Source: Leptospiraceae bacterium
Lineage (GTDB): Bacteria; Spirochaetota; Leptospiria; Leptospirales; Leptonemataceae
Assembly: GCA_025059995.1 (NCBI GenBank)
Contig: JANXCF010000002.1
Coordinates: forward strand, 62,001 to 126,000
Direction of reading: 5' to 3'
DNA length: 64,000 nt
Shown here in pieces: positions 55,314-64,000 of this stretch (positions are counted from its first letter, which is position 1; every line of letters starts with the position of its first letter). Position numbers and translations under genes: made by a program. Under the pieces are notes generated by a model. That model searched no databases. It saw nothing but the letters and a program-made list of their open reading frames with translations, and had not been told where the DNA came from.

Positions 55314-56162
55314 ATGAACGAAATAATTATCCAGTGGGATAAAGAACCCTTTACGATTTACAATCCCAAGTTTTCAGTAGAAGAAATCCAAACCCAAATA
55401 AAATCCCTAAAGCCTTTCCGAAAAGGTCCTTATCAAATCAACCAAGTGGAAATACCGTCTCAATGGAATAGCTACATCAAGTGGAAATATCTAAAAGACG
55501 TTTTAGAGAGAATTTTTCGGGATGTTAGCTTTTTGAAAAAAGAAATCCGTCTCTTAGATATTGGAGCAAATAACGGCTATTATTCTTTTTTGATTTACTT
55601 TGAATTTCAACGTAGAACAATAAGTTGTGATATTGATTTGATTGACCCTGTCAGGGATTTTTATGATCAGTTTTTGTTTCTTAAGCAGTTTTTCTCTTCT
55701 GAAGATCAAAAGCATTGGAATTTTCATTTGCTTGGTTGGGAAGATTTAGAAAGGCTACCACATCAGTATGACCTCATACTTCTTATGGGTATTCTTTATC
55801 ATCATACGGATATGGTGGAACTCTTAAGAAAAGTTCATAAAAAACTCAAAACCAACGGGGTTTTGATTTTAGAAACCATAACTATTTCCTACGGGGAGTT
55901 TCCGTTGTTTTTAATGCCAGAAAAAAAATATGCGGGAGCAACGGGGATTTGGTTTTTACCCAATCGTATGGGGGTTTTAACTCTACTCAAAAGAACTAAT
56001 TATCGAAACATTGAATTCATCAACGAACGATTTCTTTTGGAAGAGATGCCAGGAATTGGAGAACTACCATCACTGACAGATGCCATCTCCAAAGAAAATC
56101 CTGAGTTCACCATTGAAGGCTATCCCAAACCTTGTCGTTCTTTTTTCATTGCAAAAAGATAA
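55314..56162 (+). CDS. cmoB: CmoB-like tRNA U34 carboxymethyltransferase
   Basis: 282 residues. LKPFRKGPYQI at 32-42 and WNSYIKWKYL match CmoB. A Rossmann methyltransferase core follows: LLDIGANNGYYSF, LLMGILYHHTDMVEL, VLILETITI, KYAGATGIWFLPNR. CmoB uses carboxy-S-AdoMet to turn ho5U34 of tRNA into cmo5U. Its partner CmoA is not in the window. TrhO, which makes ho5U, is 0.7 kb downstream, which strengthens this call. The alternative is a simple methyltransferase making mo5U. Confidence 0.8.
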   Translation: MNEIIIQWDKEPFTIYNPKFSVEEIQTQIKSLKPFRKGPYQINQVEIPSQWNSYIKWKYLKDVLERIFRDVSFLKKEIRLLDIGANNGYYSFLIYFEFQRRTISCDIDLIDPVRDFYDQFLFLKQFFSSEDQKHWNFHLLGWEDLERLPHQYDLILLMGILYHHTDMVELLRKVHKKLKTNGVLILETITISYGEFPLFLMPEKKYAGATGIWFLPNRMGVLTLLKRTNYRNIEFINERFLLEEMPGIGELPSLTDAISKENPEFTIEGYPKPCRSFFIAKR

Positions 56163-56233
56163 ATTTTTTTATAAAGTAGTTTTAACTTACGAAATAGATT
56201 GATTGTTCTTCTTTGTCAAAAGAATTAGAGAGT

Positions 56234-56770
56234 ATGAACCAAGAAAGAAAATTTATCGTAGGGGTGATTGGTCCTAACCAAGCCCTTTGTCCAAAAGAAA
56301 TTTATGACTTTGGCTTACTTTTAGGAAGACGTCTCATTGATGATGGGTATCTGATTGTATGTGGGGGTATGTTTGGAATCATGGAAGCCGTATGTCGTGG
56401 CGCAAGAAACTCACCAGTTTATAGTTACGGTTGCACCATTGGTATTATCCCTTCCGTGGACAAAAAATCTGGTAATCCCTATTGCGATATAGTTATTCCA
56501 ACTGGCATGGGGTTAGCAAGAAACGTTATCATTGTCAATACCGCTGATGTTTTGGTAGCTGTGGGAGGTGGCTCTGGAACTCTCTCTGAAATCGCTCATG
56601 CATGGCAAACAGGAAAAGAAGTGCTGTGCTACACGGGATTTGATGGTTGGGCAAAAGAATTAGCCAATCGTCAACTGGATACTACCCAAGAAAGGCGCCT
56701 CATCCCAGTTCATAGTATAGAGGAAATTATGAATGAACTACGAAGGATACTATACAAAGTCGAGATATAA
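56234..56770 (+). CDS. LOG-like TIGR00725 family protein
   Basis: 178 residues. Core motifs: VIGPNQALCP, LIVCGGMFGIMEAV, GIIPSVDKKSGNPY, TGMGLARNVIIV, VGGGSGTLSEIAHAW. This is a nucleotide-binding Rossmann protein related to LOG/YvdD phosphoribohydrolases, which hydrolyse nucleoside monophosphates. ATG 56234 with AGAGAG before it is preferred over TTG 56213. It lies between two tRNA-modification genes, but no direct link is known. Confidence 0.82.
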   Translation: MNQERKFIVGVIGPNQALCPKEIYDFGLLLGRRLIDDGYLIVCGGMFGIMEAVCRGARNSPVYSYGCTIGIIPSVDKKSGNPYCDIVIPTGMGLARNVIIVNTADVLVAVGGGSGTLSEIAHAWQTGKEVLCYTGFDGWAKELANRQLDTTQERRLIPVHSIEEIMNELRRILYKVEI

Positions 56771-56819
56771 ATTTAAGATTTCAATTGCTTAAATCGAAAG
56801 CCTAACTTTTTTTATCTTT

Positions 56820-57641
56820 ATGAACATGTATGTTTTACAGTTTTATCAATTTCACCCAATTATCGAAGAGGAACTTTTTTCAGTTAAGGAGTGGTTTTAC
56901 GAGAAATGTGTGGAAAATGAATTAAAGGGTTTGATTTTAATAGCTACAGAAGGGATCAATCTTTCAGTAAGTGGTTCAAAATTAGCATTGATTCGCTTTT
57001 TGAATGAATGTTATCAAGCCCCTTATCCCTTGAAGAAAGAAACCCGTGTTCGGATTATGGAAACAGAAGTGGAAGCATACAAAAAACTTGTCGTTAAAAT
57101 CAAAAAGCAAATCATACCTTTCCCTGTTGAAGTTGATTTAAAACTCAATCAAAATCGATATATCAAGCCGGAGGATTTTCATCAGCTCATGCTAAATGAT
57201 CAGGCTTTGCCTGTGGATACAAGAAATGATTATGAATGGCTGGTGGGAGCTTTTCGAAACGCAGAAAAATTTCCCATAACCAAATTTCGAAATCTACCTG
57301 AACAAATATCTTGGTTTAGAGATATATATGAAAAAAATCACAATCACAAAAAGAAAAAGATTGTGCTATACTGCACTGGTGGGATACGTTGCGAAAAAGT
57401 AACTCCCTTTTTGGTTCTACAAGGATTTGACGTCTATCAACTGGAGGGTGGGATTTTGGATTACTTTCAGACAATTCATCACGAACAAGAACATTTTTGG
57501 GAAGGAGAATGCTTTGTTTTTGATGAGCGATATACGATACTTCCGAATTTCAAAAAGGGGAATACAAAAGCATGCATCATGTGTGGTCAACCCATAGTAA
57601 AGCAAAAATGTGTTCATTGTGGAAATATTCAAATAGCTTGA
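56820..57641 (+). CDS. trhO: tRNA U34 hydroxylase TrhO (UPF0176, rhodanese fold)
   Basis: 273 residues. The N-terminal acylphosphatase-like part ends near 100 (GLILIATEGINLSVSG). The rhodanese domain shows VDTRNDYEW at 132-140 and YCTGGIRCEK with Cys185. A C-terminal zinc pair follows (Cys252, Cys255, Cys264, Cys267). TrhO hydroxylates U34 of tRNA to ho5U with O2. CmoB lies just upstream and can use this product. Two bases after the stop comes a ribosome site for the radical SAM gene. Confidence 0.92.
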   Translation: MNMYVLQFYQFHPIIEEELFSVKEWFYEKCVENELKGLILIATEGINLSVSGSKLALIRFLNECYQAPYPLKKETRVRIMETEVEAYKKLVVKIKKQIIPFPVEVDLKLNQNRYIKPEDFHQLMLNDQALPVDTRNDYEWLVGAFRNAEKFPITKFRNLPEQISWFRDIYEKNHNHKKKKIVLYCTGGIRCEKVTPFLVLQGFDVYQLEGGILDYFQTIHHEQEHFWEGECFVFDERYTILPNFKKGNTKACIMCGQPIVKQKCVHCGNIQIA

Positions 57642-57659
57642 ATGTAGGTGGAGTTCATT

Positions 57660-58745
57660 ATGTTTGCATCCAAAGAAAAACTAAACACAGAAGAAATATT
57701 AGAAAAAGCTCAAAAAGGGATTCGAATTTCCAAAGAAGAAGCCTACGAACTTTACATGAATGGTGATTTTTTAGAGATCCAGAAAGTAGCAAGAGAAATA
57801 CGAAATCGCTTCAACAAAAAAGGAATCGTAAGTTATACTGCTTTTCGAGTGGTTAACTACACAAATTATTGCACGATTGAGTGTAGTTTTTGTTCTTTTA
57901 TGGATGAAGTAAATTCTCAAAGAGGATACGTCCTCACAAAAGATGAGATCCTAAAAAAAATGGAAGAAGCCATTGCAATGGGAGCTCGCCAGATGTTTTT
58001 TCAAGGAGGGGTGAACCCAAGGATTCCGTTTGATTATTATCTGGATGTTCTTTCGAGTGTGAAGAAGGAATTTGGAAAAGACATACACATACGGGGATTT
58101 TCACCTGTAGAACTTATTAACTTAGAGCAAATCACAAAACTTCCTTTAGAGGAGGTTTTGCTTGAGCTCAAGCAAGCGGGTCTGGATTCAGTTCCCGGTG
58201 CAGGTGCTGAAATCCTTACTGAAAGGATGAGATATATCTTGTCTCCAAAAAAGGCTTCTCCATCAGAATGGGTGCGGGTAATGGAAACCTGCCATAAAAT
58301 GGGTCTCAAAGGAAGTGCGAATATCGTCTTTGGCTCAGAAGAAACGAGATGGGAGGTGATCGAACATTTGAACTTAATACGCGAACTGCAGGATCGAACA
58401 GGAGGGTTTTTGTCCTTTATTCCATGGACATTCCAAAAACAAACAAAAACATTTTATGTTCGAAATGTTCCAAGCCAAGAATATTTAAAGGTTCTTGCCA
58501 TCAGTAGAATCTTTTTCGATAATATCCCTCATATTGAGACTAGCCTCATGGTTTTAGGAACAGGTGTTGGGCAAATCGCTCTGCATTCAGGTGCTGATGA
58601 CGTCTCTTCAATTGTGATTGAAGAAAATGTCTTAAAAAGCTATGGAATCAAAACCGAAGAAGGTATCCGACAATTCATCATCGATAGTGGCTTTTTCCCT
58701 GTGAAAAGAGATTTTATGTACAACTATGACTCAGGATTGGTTTAA
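57660..58745 (+). CDS. mqnC: MqnC-like radical SAM enzyme (dehypoxanthine futalosine cyclase)
   Basis: 361 residues. The 4Fe-4S motif CTIECSFC has Cys71, Cys75 and Cys78. Other conserved parts: [57 protein letters not shown], and [12 protein letters not shown]. These match MqnC of the futalosine menaquinone pathway; MqnE is the nearest alternative. AGGTGG lies nine bases before ATG 57660. No other mqn genes lie in the window, as is usual for scattered mqn sets. Confidence 0.82.
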   Translation: MFASKEKLNTEEILEKAQKGIRISKEEAYELYMNGDFLEIQKVAREIRNRFNKKGIVSYTAFRVVNYTNYCTIECSFCSFMDEVNSQRGYVLTKDEILKKMEEAIAMGARQMFFQGGVNPRIPFDYYLDVLSSVKKEFGKDIHIRGFSPVELINLEQITKLPLEEVLLELKQAGLDSVPGAGAEILTERMRYILSPKKASPSEWVRVMETCHKMGLKGSANIVFGSEETRWEVIEHLNLIRELQDRTGGFLSFIPWTFQKQTKTFYVRNVPSQEYLKVLAISRIFFDNIPHIETSLMVLGTGVGQIALHSGADDVSSIVIEENVLKSYGIKTEEGIRQFIIDSGFFPVKRDFMYNYDSGLV

Positions 58746-58945
58746 CTTTAAATTCTGAATATATGATGTTTTTGCAGTAACCACTGGTATCTTCGGGATT
58801 AATTTTAGACTTGATAAGTCAAATGGAATTTTATCAATAAAATCTTATGTCATGAGGATTGTTAAATGATTTGCTTGTAATAAAATTGAAATAATCATGT
58901 AATTAAAATCAGTAATTTTAAATATTTAATCACTGGGAGATACCT

Positions 58946-59938
58946 ATGAGTTCACGGCTTCATTTTCTTTTTTTCTTTTTGGTTTTGGCATTTTTTGTTG
59001 GCTTTTCTTCTTTCTGTGGAAAAAAGAAGCATAATATTTTGATTGATGGTTCCAGTACCGTGTATCCTATTACTCAAGCCGTAGCGGAAGAGTTTATGAG
59101 GCTAAACAAAGACTACAATGTTTCTGTGGGAATTTCAGGAACTGGTGGCGGATTTAAGAAATTCTGTGCAGGGGAAACAGACATCTCGAATGCATCCAGG
59201 GAAATCAAAAAAGAAGAAATAGAAAAATGCAGAAATAACGGCATTGAGTTCATTGAACTTCCCGTGGCTTTTGATGCATTAAGTGTGATTGTAAGTCATA
59301 ATAATAACTTTGTGGATTATATAACCGTAGAAGAATTACGTAAAATTTATAACAAAGATCAGCCAGCAAAGAAATGGAATGAAGTTCGCCCCAATTGGCC
59401 TGATAAAGAAATCAGAGTCTATTCCCCAGGACAGGATTCAGGAACCTACGATTATTTTGTGGAAGTTATTTTAGGGAAAAACGAACGAATAAGAGCCGAT
59501 GCTCGCTTCAGTGAAGATGATAATGTAATGGTTAAAGGTGTGAGTGAGGACCCCTATGCCATAGCGTTTTTTGGTTTTGCCTACTATGACGAAAACAAAG
59601 CTTTTGTGAGAGCAATCCCCGTCAAAAATCCGAAGACAAAACAAAACATATCACCGAGCTTTGACACGGTTATGAATAGAACTTATGTTCCTTTGTCGAG
59701 ACCTCTTTTTATTTATGTAAACAAAGCATCCTTATCAAAACCAGGCATAAAAGATTTCGTAAACTTCTACATAGAAAATTCTTACGAATTGGTTCGTCAG
59801 GTTAAGTATATACCTTTCCCAAAAGAAGACTACCAAATCCTCAAGGCATATTTCGATATTGGGAAGACAGGTTCTCCTAAAAACGAAAAGCAAGCAGGTG
59901 AATTTTTTAACGTAAAAGAACTATACTCAGCGAACTAA
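58946..59938 (+). CDS. pstS: Phosphate ABC transporter substrate-binding lipoprotein
   Basis: 330 residues. Signal peptide with lipobox FSSFC (Cys24). Phosphate-binding motifs: [10 protein letters not shown] at 34-43, [17 protein letters not shown] and [11 protein letters not shown]. It delivers phosphate to PstCA. RBS GGGAGATACCT before ATG 58946. The 200-bp upstream region is AT-rich; no clear pho-box was found. First of a pstSCAB operon. Confidence 0.95.
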   Translation: MSSRLHFLFFFLVLAFFVGFSSFCGKKKHNILIDGSSTVYPITQAVAEEFMRLNKDYNVSVGISGTGGGFKKFCAGETDISNASREIKKEEIEKCRNNGIEFIELPVAFDALSVIVSHNNNFVDYITVEELRKIYNKDQPAKKWNEVRPNWPDKEIRVYSPGQDSGTYDYFVEVILGKNERIRADARFSEDDNVMVKGVSEDPYAIAFFGFAYYDENKAFVRAIPVKNPKTKQNISPSFDTVMNRTYVPLSRPLFIYVNKASLSKPGIKDFVNFYIENSYELVRQVKYIPFPKEDYQILKAYFDIGKTGSPKNEKQAGEFFNVKELYSAN

Positions 59939-59941
59939 TCT

Positions 59942-60913
59942 ATGGAAACCTTACAACAAGAACAAAAACGAATCCTAACTCGTGCTATAACCGAAAGCCG
60001 AGAAAATGTATTCTCGAGATATGGAAAAACTCCTTCTTTTTCACTGACCGAAAGATTATTAAAATATACCCTCACTTTTTTTGGATGGTTAACTGTTGTT
60101 ATCACCCTTTTGATTGCTTATATTCTTATTCAGGATGGAGTGTTGTTTTTTTCTAAAGTTTCTCCTGTAGATTATTTTTTTGGACGAGAATGGGCACCTT
60201 TTGGACAACCGAAAAAATTCGGAGTGCTTCCTTTGGTGAATGGCACATTGATGATTGCCATTGGTTCCATCGTAATTGCTGCTCCATTGGGTTTACTTAC
60301 CGCGGTTTTTTTGACTCAATATGCAACTCGTCAGGTCCGAGAAGTGACAATCCCCTTGATCGAAATCCTGGGGGGAATTCCCACAGTTGTTTATGGTTAT
60401 TTTGCTTTGGATGTAATCACACCTTTGCTAAAAAAGGTTTTTCCTGAGATTGAAATTTTTAATGCTCTTTCGGCAACCATTGTCGTGGGAATATCCTTGA
60501 TTCCTTTGGTTGCTTCTTTATCGGCGGATTCTATTCGAGCCGTTCCCAAAAGCATACAAATGGGGGGTTATGCCTTAGGATTGACCAAATTTCACGTGGT
60601 CACAAGAATTATCGTTCCAGCAGCATTTTCGGGAATTGTAGCATCCGTAATTCTGGCTTTTGCTAGAGCAATTGGAGAGACCATGGCTGTGACTTTAGCA
60701 GCTGGAGCTTCTCCCAAGTTAACTTTGAATTATTTAGAATCTATCCAAACCATGACAGCCTTTATTGTTCAGATTTCCTTAGGTGACACACCTTATGGAA
60801 GCATTGAATATTATACCATTTACGCTGTCGGATTGCATCTTTTTTTGATCACTTTAGCATTTAACTGGCTTGCTTTGCAACTTGTGAGAAAGTATCGAGA
60901 GGTGTATCGATGA
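59942..60913 (+). CDS. pstC: Phosphate ABC transporter permease PstC
   Basis: 323 residues, six transmembrane helices. The EAA loop region reads GGYALGLTKFHVVTRIIVPA, and RAIGETMAVTLAAGASP is the conserved cytoplasmic and helix part. A cytosolic N-terminal tail of about 40 residues is charged. Pairs with PstA to form the channel. Starts three bases after pstS and overlaps pstA by four bases. Confidence 0.95.
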   Translation: METLQQEQKRILTRAITESRENVFSRYGKTPSFSLTERLLKYTLTFFGWLTVVITLLIAYILIQDGVLFFSKVSPVDYFFGREWAPFGQPKKFGVLPLVNGTLMIAIGSIVIAAPLGLLTAVFLTQYATRQVREVTIPLIEILGGIPTVVYGYFALDVITPLLKKVFPEIEIFNALSATIVVGISLIPLVASLSADSIRAVPKSIQMGGYALGLTKFHVVTRIIVPAAFSGIVASVILAFARAIGETMAVTLAAGASPKLTLNYLESIQTMTAFIVQISLGDTPYGSIEYYTIYAVGLHLFLITLAFNWLALQLVRKYREVYR

Positions 60914-61788
60914 GGTATGATCCCAACTTCAAAAATTATAAAAGGTACTACATTTATGGAATCATATTCTATGCTATTACTTTAACAATTAATGTTTTTG
61001 TGATCTTTCTTTTATTTTATCTCTTGATAACCATTACAATTCATGGATTACCTGTGCTTTCGGTGGATTTCTTTCTCAACCCACCATCGAGGTTTGCTGC
61101 AAGATCTGGGATATTCCCAGCAATTATGGGAACATTTTGGTTGATGATTCTTACTGCTTTGTTTTCCATTCCGATGGGGGTTATGGCGGCAATATACTTA
61201 GAAGAATACAGTAGCAAAAGTAGTAAATTCATTGAGTTAGTAAAATTAAACATCCAAAATTTGGCAGGAATCCCTTCCATCATATATGGAATTTTAGGTT
61301 TATCTCTTTTTGTGAGGGGAATTGAATTGGGTAGGAGTTTGATTGCTGGAGCTCTTACCATGTCTTTGTTGATATTACCCACGATTACGATAGCAACTCA
61401 AGAAGCTCTCAGAGCCATACCTGATTCTTTTCGTTTTGCAGGTTATGGTGTTGGGATGACTCGTTGGCAGGTGATTCGTCATCAAGTTCTTCCAGTAGCT
61501 ATGCCTGGAATACTTACGGGTATCATCTTGGGGCTTTCTCGTGCGATTGGAGAAACCGCTCCCCTCATCATGATTGGGGCACTGACATTCGTTGCCATAG
61601 CGCCCACCAGTATTATGGACAGTTTCACAGTAATTCCCATCCAAATTTTTAATTGGACCACCTTGCCTCAAATGGAATTTCATAAATTGGCGGCTGGGGC
61701 TATTTTAGTGTTGATTGTTATGTTACTTATCATGAATTCTTTTGCAATATACTTAAGAATTGTCTTTCAAAGAAAATTAAGTTTATAA
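60910..61788 (+). CDS. pstA: Phosphate ABC transporter permease PstA
   Basis: 292 residues with six helices. GYGVGMTRWQVIRHQVLPVA is the EAA motif and SRAIGETAPLIMIGALTF mirrors PstC. IYGILGLSLFVRG is a typical middle section. It couples to PstB. ATGA overlap with pstC, and 12 bases before pstB. Confidence 0.95.
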   Translation: MRYDPNFKNYKRYYIYGIIFYAITLTINVFVIFLLFYLLITITIHGLPVLSVDFFLNPPSRFAARSGIFPAIMGTFWLMILTALFSIPMGVMAAIYLEEYSSKSSKFIELVKLNIQNLAGIPSIIYGILGLSLFVRGIELGRSLIAGALTMSLLILPTITIATQEALRAIPDSFRFAGYGVGMTRWQVIRHQVLPVAMPGILTGIILGLSRAIGETAPLIMIGALTFVAIAPTSIMDSFTVIPIQIFNWTTLPQMEFHKLAAGAILVLIVMLLIMNSFAIYLRIVFQRKLSL

Positions 61789-61800
61789 AAGGACTCGAAC

Positions 61801-62604
61801 ATGGCAGAAATCAAAATTCAAACTTCTGTGCAAAGTGAATCAAAGGATGAAAAACTACAAGTAGTATTTGATTTGCAGAATGTAAATATGTATTATGGTA
61901 AAGTCCACGCAATCCACGACTTGAATATGCAAATCTATAAAAACAAAGTAACCGCTTTGATAGGACCATCAGGATGTGGAAAAAGCACAGTTCTTAGAAC
62001 CCTTAATCGAATGAATGATTTTATCGAAGGATTTCGCATTACTGGGAAAGTACTTTTAAATGGAGAAGATATTTATGATAAAAAAATCGATCCTGTAGAA
62101 ATACGTTTACGAGTCGGAATGGTGTTTCAAACTCCTAATCCATTCCCCAAATCTATTTACGAAAACATAGCTCTTGGTCCTCGAATCAATGGATATAAAG
62201 GAGACTTAGATGAGTTAGTGTATGAGTCTTTATCAAAAGCGTATTTATGGGATGAGGTTAAAGATAAACTTCATGAAAGTGCCTATTCTTTATCAGGTGG
62301 ACAACAACAACGACTATGCATAGCACGTGCTATTGCTATGCAACCAGAAGTTTTATTAATGGACGAACCCACAGCAAGTTTGGATCCGATTTCTACGAGA
62401 AAAATAGAGGAGTTGATTTTTGAACTAAAAGAATTCTACACCATCATAATTGTTACTCACAATATGCAACAAGCTGCGAGGGTAGGAGATTTTACCGCCT
62501 TGTTCTATCAAGGAAGACTCATAGAATATGATAGTACCTTCAAGATTTTTACCAGTCCAAAAGAAAAATTGACAGAAGATTACATCACAGGTAGATTCGG
62601 TTAA
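61801..62604 (+). CDS. pstB: Phosphate ABC transporter ATP-binding protein PstB
   Basis: 267 residues. Walker [11 protein letters not shown]-loop [17 protein letters not shown], signature [16 protein letters not shown], Walker [14 protein letters not shown], switch His in [12 protein letters not shown]-terminal 20 residues ([13 protein letters not shown]) are extra. It hydrolyses ATP to drive uptake. The next gene starts on the last base of its stop codon (TAATG). Confidence 0.97.
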   Translation: MAEIKIQTSVQSESKDEKLQVVFDLQNVNMYYGKVHAIHDLNMQIYKNKVTALIGPSGCGKSTVLRTLNRMNDFIEGFRITGKVLLNGEDIYDKKIDPVEIRLRVGMVFQTPNPFPKSIYENIALGPRINGYKGDLDELVYESLSKAYLWDEVKDKLHESAYSLSGGQQQRLCIARAIAMQPEVLLMDEPTASLDPISTRKIEELIFELKEFYTIIIVTHNMQQAARVGDFTALFYQGRLIEYDSTFKIFTSPKEKLTEDYITGRFG

Positions 62605-63206
62605 TGGATAGCCAAGAAGCATGGGAAAGTTATTACAAAAACACAAATCACAACTTGATCTATCCCGATGAAAACCTGATCCGAATCATCGAAAAAATAT
62701 ATCAACCCAGCTGGCAAAAGGCATTAGACTTTGGATGTGGAAACGGAAGAAACCTGAGATATTTAAAAACAAAAAACATTCCTTTTCTTTATGGTTTAGA
62801 CTTTTCGCAAGAAATCATAAGAAAAAATCAAGAACGTCCAGCGGGAATAGTTTATCTTCATTATCAAAATCACTCCCATCTACCATTTCCTGATGATGAT
62901 TTTGATTTAGTAATTTGTTGGGGGGTTTTGCATTATAACCCTAAACCTATTAGAGAATTTCTTCTTCGAGAATTTCGTCGTGTTTTAAAATCCGATGGTT
63001 ACTTAGTGGGAACATTTCGTTCAAATCGTGATACATATTTTTATCAGTCTGAAGTAAAAAATGCCTTTATAGAATTCTTTGAGGAACAACAAATTTATGA
63101 AGAACTAAAAGATTTCACCGACATAAAACTTTCTCATGTGGAACGAACTCTATTAGGAGATTTACAAACAAAGATAGCCCATTATCTGTTTGTTTCAAAA
63201 AAATAA
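62604..63206 (+). CDS. Class I SAM-dependent methyltransferase
   Basis: 200 residues. Motif I is ALDFGCGNGRNLRYL, then GLDFSQEII, LPFPDDDFDLVICWGVLHY, REFRRVLKSDGYLVG. The substrate is unknown; the fold is like UbiE/tellurite-type small-molecule methyltransferases. It is translationally coupled to pstB by TAATG, which is odd for a pst operon and suggests co-regulation under phosphate limitation. Confidence 0.85.
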   Translation: MDSQEAWESYYKNTNHNLIYPDENLIRIIEKIYQPSWQKALDFGCGNGRNLRYLKTKNIPFLYGLDFSQEIIRKNQERPAGIVYLHYQNHSHLPFPDDDFDLVICWGVLHYNPKPIREFLLREFRRVLKSDGYLVGTFRSNRDTYFYQSEVKNAFIEFFEEQQIYEELKDFTDIKLSHVERTLLGDLQTKIAHYLFVSKK

Positions 63207-63274
63207 AATTTTAGTAGTATAGAATTAGATTTTTAATTGAATTCACATGATAAATTAATACAATTGTTATTAAT

Positions 63275-64000
63275 ATGAATACTACATTAGATTTTACAAA
63301 AGCAATTGAGATTGCCAAAAATACGTATTGGATTGGAAAGTATTTAGAAAATGACCCATTTCAATGTCATCCCTATTTAATCGTTAACAATAACGAATCT
63401 ATCCTGATAGATCCTGGCTCTATGTTAGAGATTGATGCAATTATAGAAAAGATTAACAGTGTATCTAATATACAAAACATTAAATATATCATACTTCACC
63501 ACCAGGATCCCGACTTAGCAGCAGCGGTTCCTTACTTGGAAACATTAATCCAACGGGATGATTTGGTAATTATTACCCATAGTAGGATGACGTTTTTAGT
63601 GAAACATTATGGAATTAAATCTCAATATTATCGCATTGATCATCAGAACTTCGAGATAGACATAAATGGATATAAATTAAAGTTTTATACAACTCCCTAT
63701 TGTCATTCACCTGGCGCCTTTATGACATATGACGTTCAAACCAAAGTGCTATTTTCAAGTGATTTGTTTGGTGGATTAGAAGAAAGTTGGGAATTCTACG
63801 CAGGTGATGATTATTTCAAAAAAATTGAAGGTTTTCACATGGCATACATGCCAAGTAGAGATATCTTGAACTATTCTTTAAGAAAGATCGAAAACTTGGA
63901 TATTGAACTTATAGCACCTCAGCATGGATCAATCATTACTAAAGACAAAATTAAGCCATTGATTGAGAAAATGAAAGAAATGGAATGCGGCTTGTATATA
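63275..64000 (+). CDS. ODP-type metallo-beta-lactamase-fold protein, 3' end cut off
   Basis: Starts at ATG 63275 and stays open to the window end, 242 codons. An MBL fold appears: HPYLIVNNNESILIDPGS, ILHHQDPDLAAAVPYLE, ITHSRM, YCHSPGAFMTY, VLFSSDLFGG, IAPQHGS. The HxxDPD form, rather than HxHxDH, matches ODP oxygen-binding diiron domains found in chemotaxis and signalling proteins, as in Treponema. A signalling domain may follow beyond the window. Confidence 0.75.
   Translation, partial: MNTTLDFTKAIEIAKNTYWIGKYLENDPFQCHPYLIVNNNESILIDPGSMLEIDAIIEKINSVSNIQNIKYIILHHQDPDLAAAVPYLETLIQRDDLVIITHSRMTFLVKHYGIKSQYYRIDHQNFEIDINGYKLKFYTTPYCHSPGAFMTYDVQTKVLFSSDLFGGLEESWEFYAGDDYFKKIEGFHMAYMPSRDILNYSLRKIENLDIELIAPQHGSIITKDKIKPLIEKMKEMECGLYI

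Noticed and set aside
58746-58945. PHO box upstream of pstS
   Set aside because: No pair of CTGTCAT-like repeats at the usual spacing was found, so I do not claim phosphate regulation by PhoB.
1-64000. CRISPR arrays, prophage or intact IS elements
   Set aside because: I saw no regularly spaced repeats, no transposase, integrase or capsid motif, and no terminal inverted repeats with target duplications. The absence was judged by eye only.

Overview
The window is chromosomal DNA from an AT-rich bacterium, roughly one-third G+C by eye. The gene content points to a spirochaete of the Leptospirales, probably a low-GC Leptospiraceae relative. Pointers are a CheC-like plus SpoA FliY-type motor-switch protein, many lipoproteins with relaxed lipoboxes, a TRL-family lipoprotein, a DUF1564-like protein, and parvulin-like and delta-60-repeat lipoproteins. 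This assignment is an inference; no rRNA gene is present to test it.

Layout. 1-17.7 kb: a cut-off beta-barrel-like gene, a gene-poor stretch, a CPBP protease, asd, the RNase P RNA gene, and an NAD-centred block (pncA, pncB and the NnrE/NnrD repair enzyme) mixed with gmhB, an aldose epimerase and an SLC13/ArsB-like permease. Then come VanY, a DUF218 protein, a CsoR/CstR-type repressor, prfA, and a pseudouridine synthase with a parvulin-like lipoprotein. 18-29 kb: a porin and a two-subunit sodium/solute symporter, a chemoreceptor, a phosphofructokinase with pyrophosphate-type residues, a decayed DNA methyltransferase, guaB, a fused NifU/SufU-like and pentapeptide-repeat protein, and a STAS protein. 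30-44 kb: a broken chemoreceptor, trpF, phoU, lipoproteins, a trypsin-like protease, a delta-60 repeat protein, a PhoD-like phosphatase, rtcB, a SET protein, fliY, a MaoC pair and a truncated globin.

44-49 kb is a graveyard beside two tRNA genes. An intact PP2C phosphatase sits among the wrecks of a protein kinase, an FHA domain, a CbbX/SpoVK-type AAA ATPase and a double zinc-ribbon protein. 49.3-64 kb: speD overlapping a SET and AdoMet-decarboxylase-like fusion, korAB, yidD, a cluster with CmoB-like and TrhO genes that fit one wobble-uridine pathway, an MqnC-like radical SAM enzyme, the complete pstSCAB operon with a trailing methyltransferase, and a cut-off ODP-type metallo-beta-lactamase-fold gene.

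The genes suggest a motile heterotroph making menaquinone by the futalosine route, salvaging nicotinamide and using ferredoxin-linked 2-oxoacid oxidation. Most of the apparently empty intervals are eroded genes, so this genome is losing accessory functions. The least conventional intact genes are the SET/SpeD-like fusion, the scaffold/pentapeptide fusion and the CsoR-family protein with a Cys-Glu-Cys sensor site.
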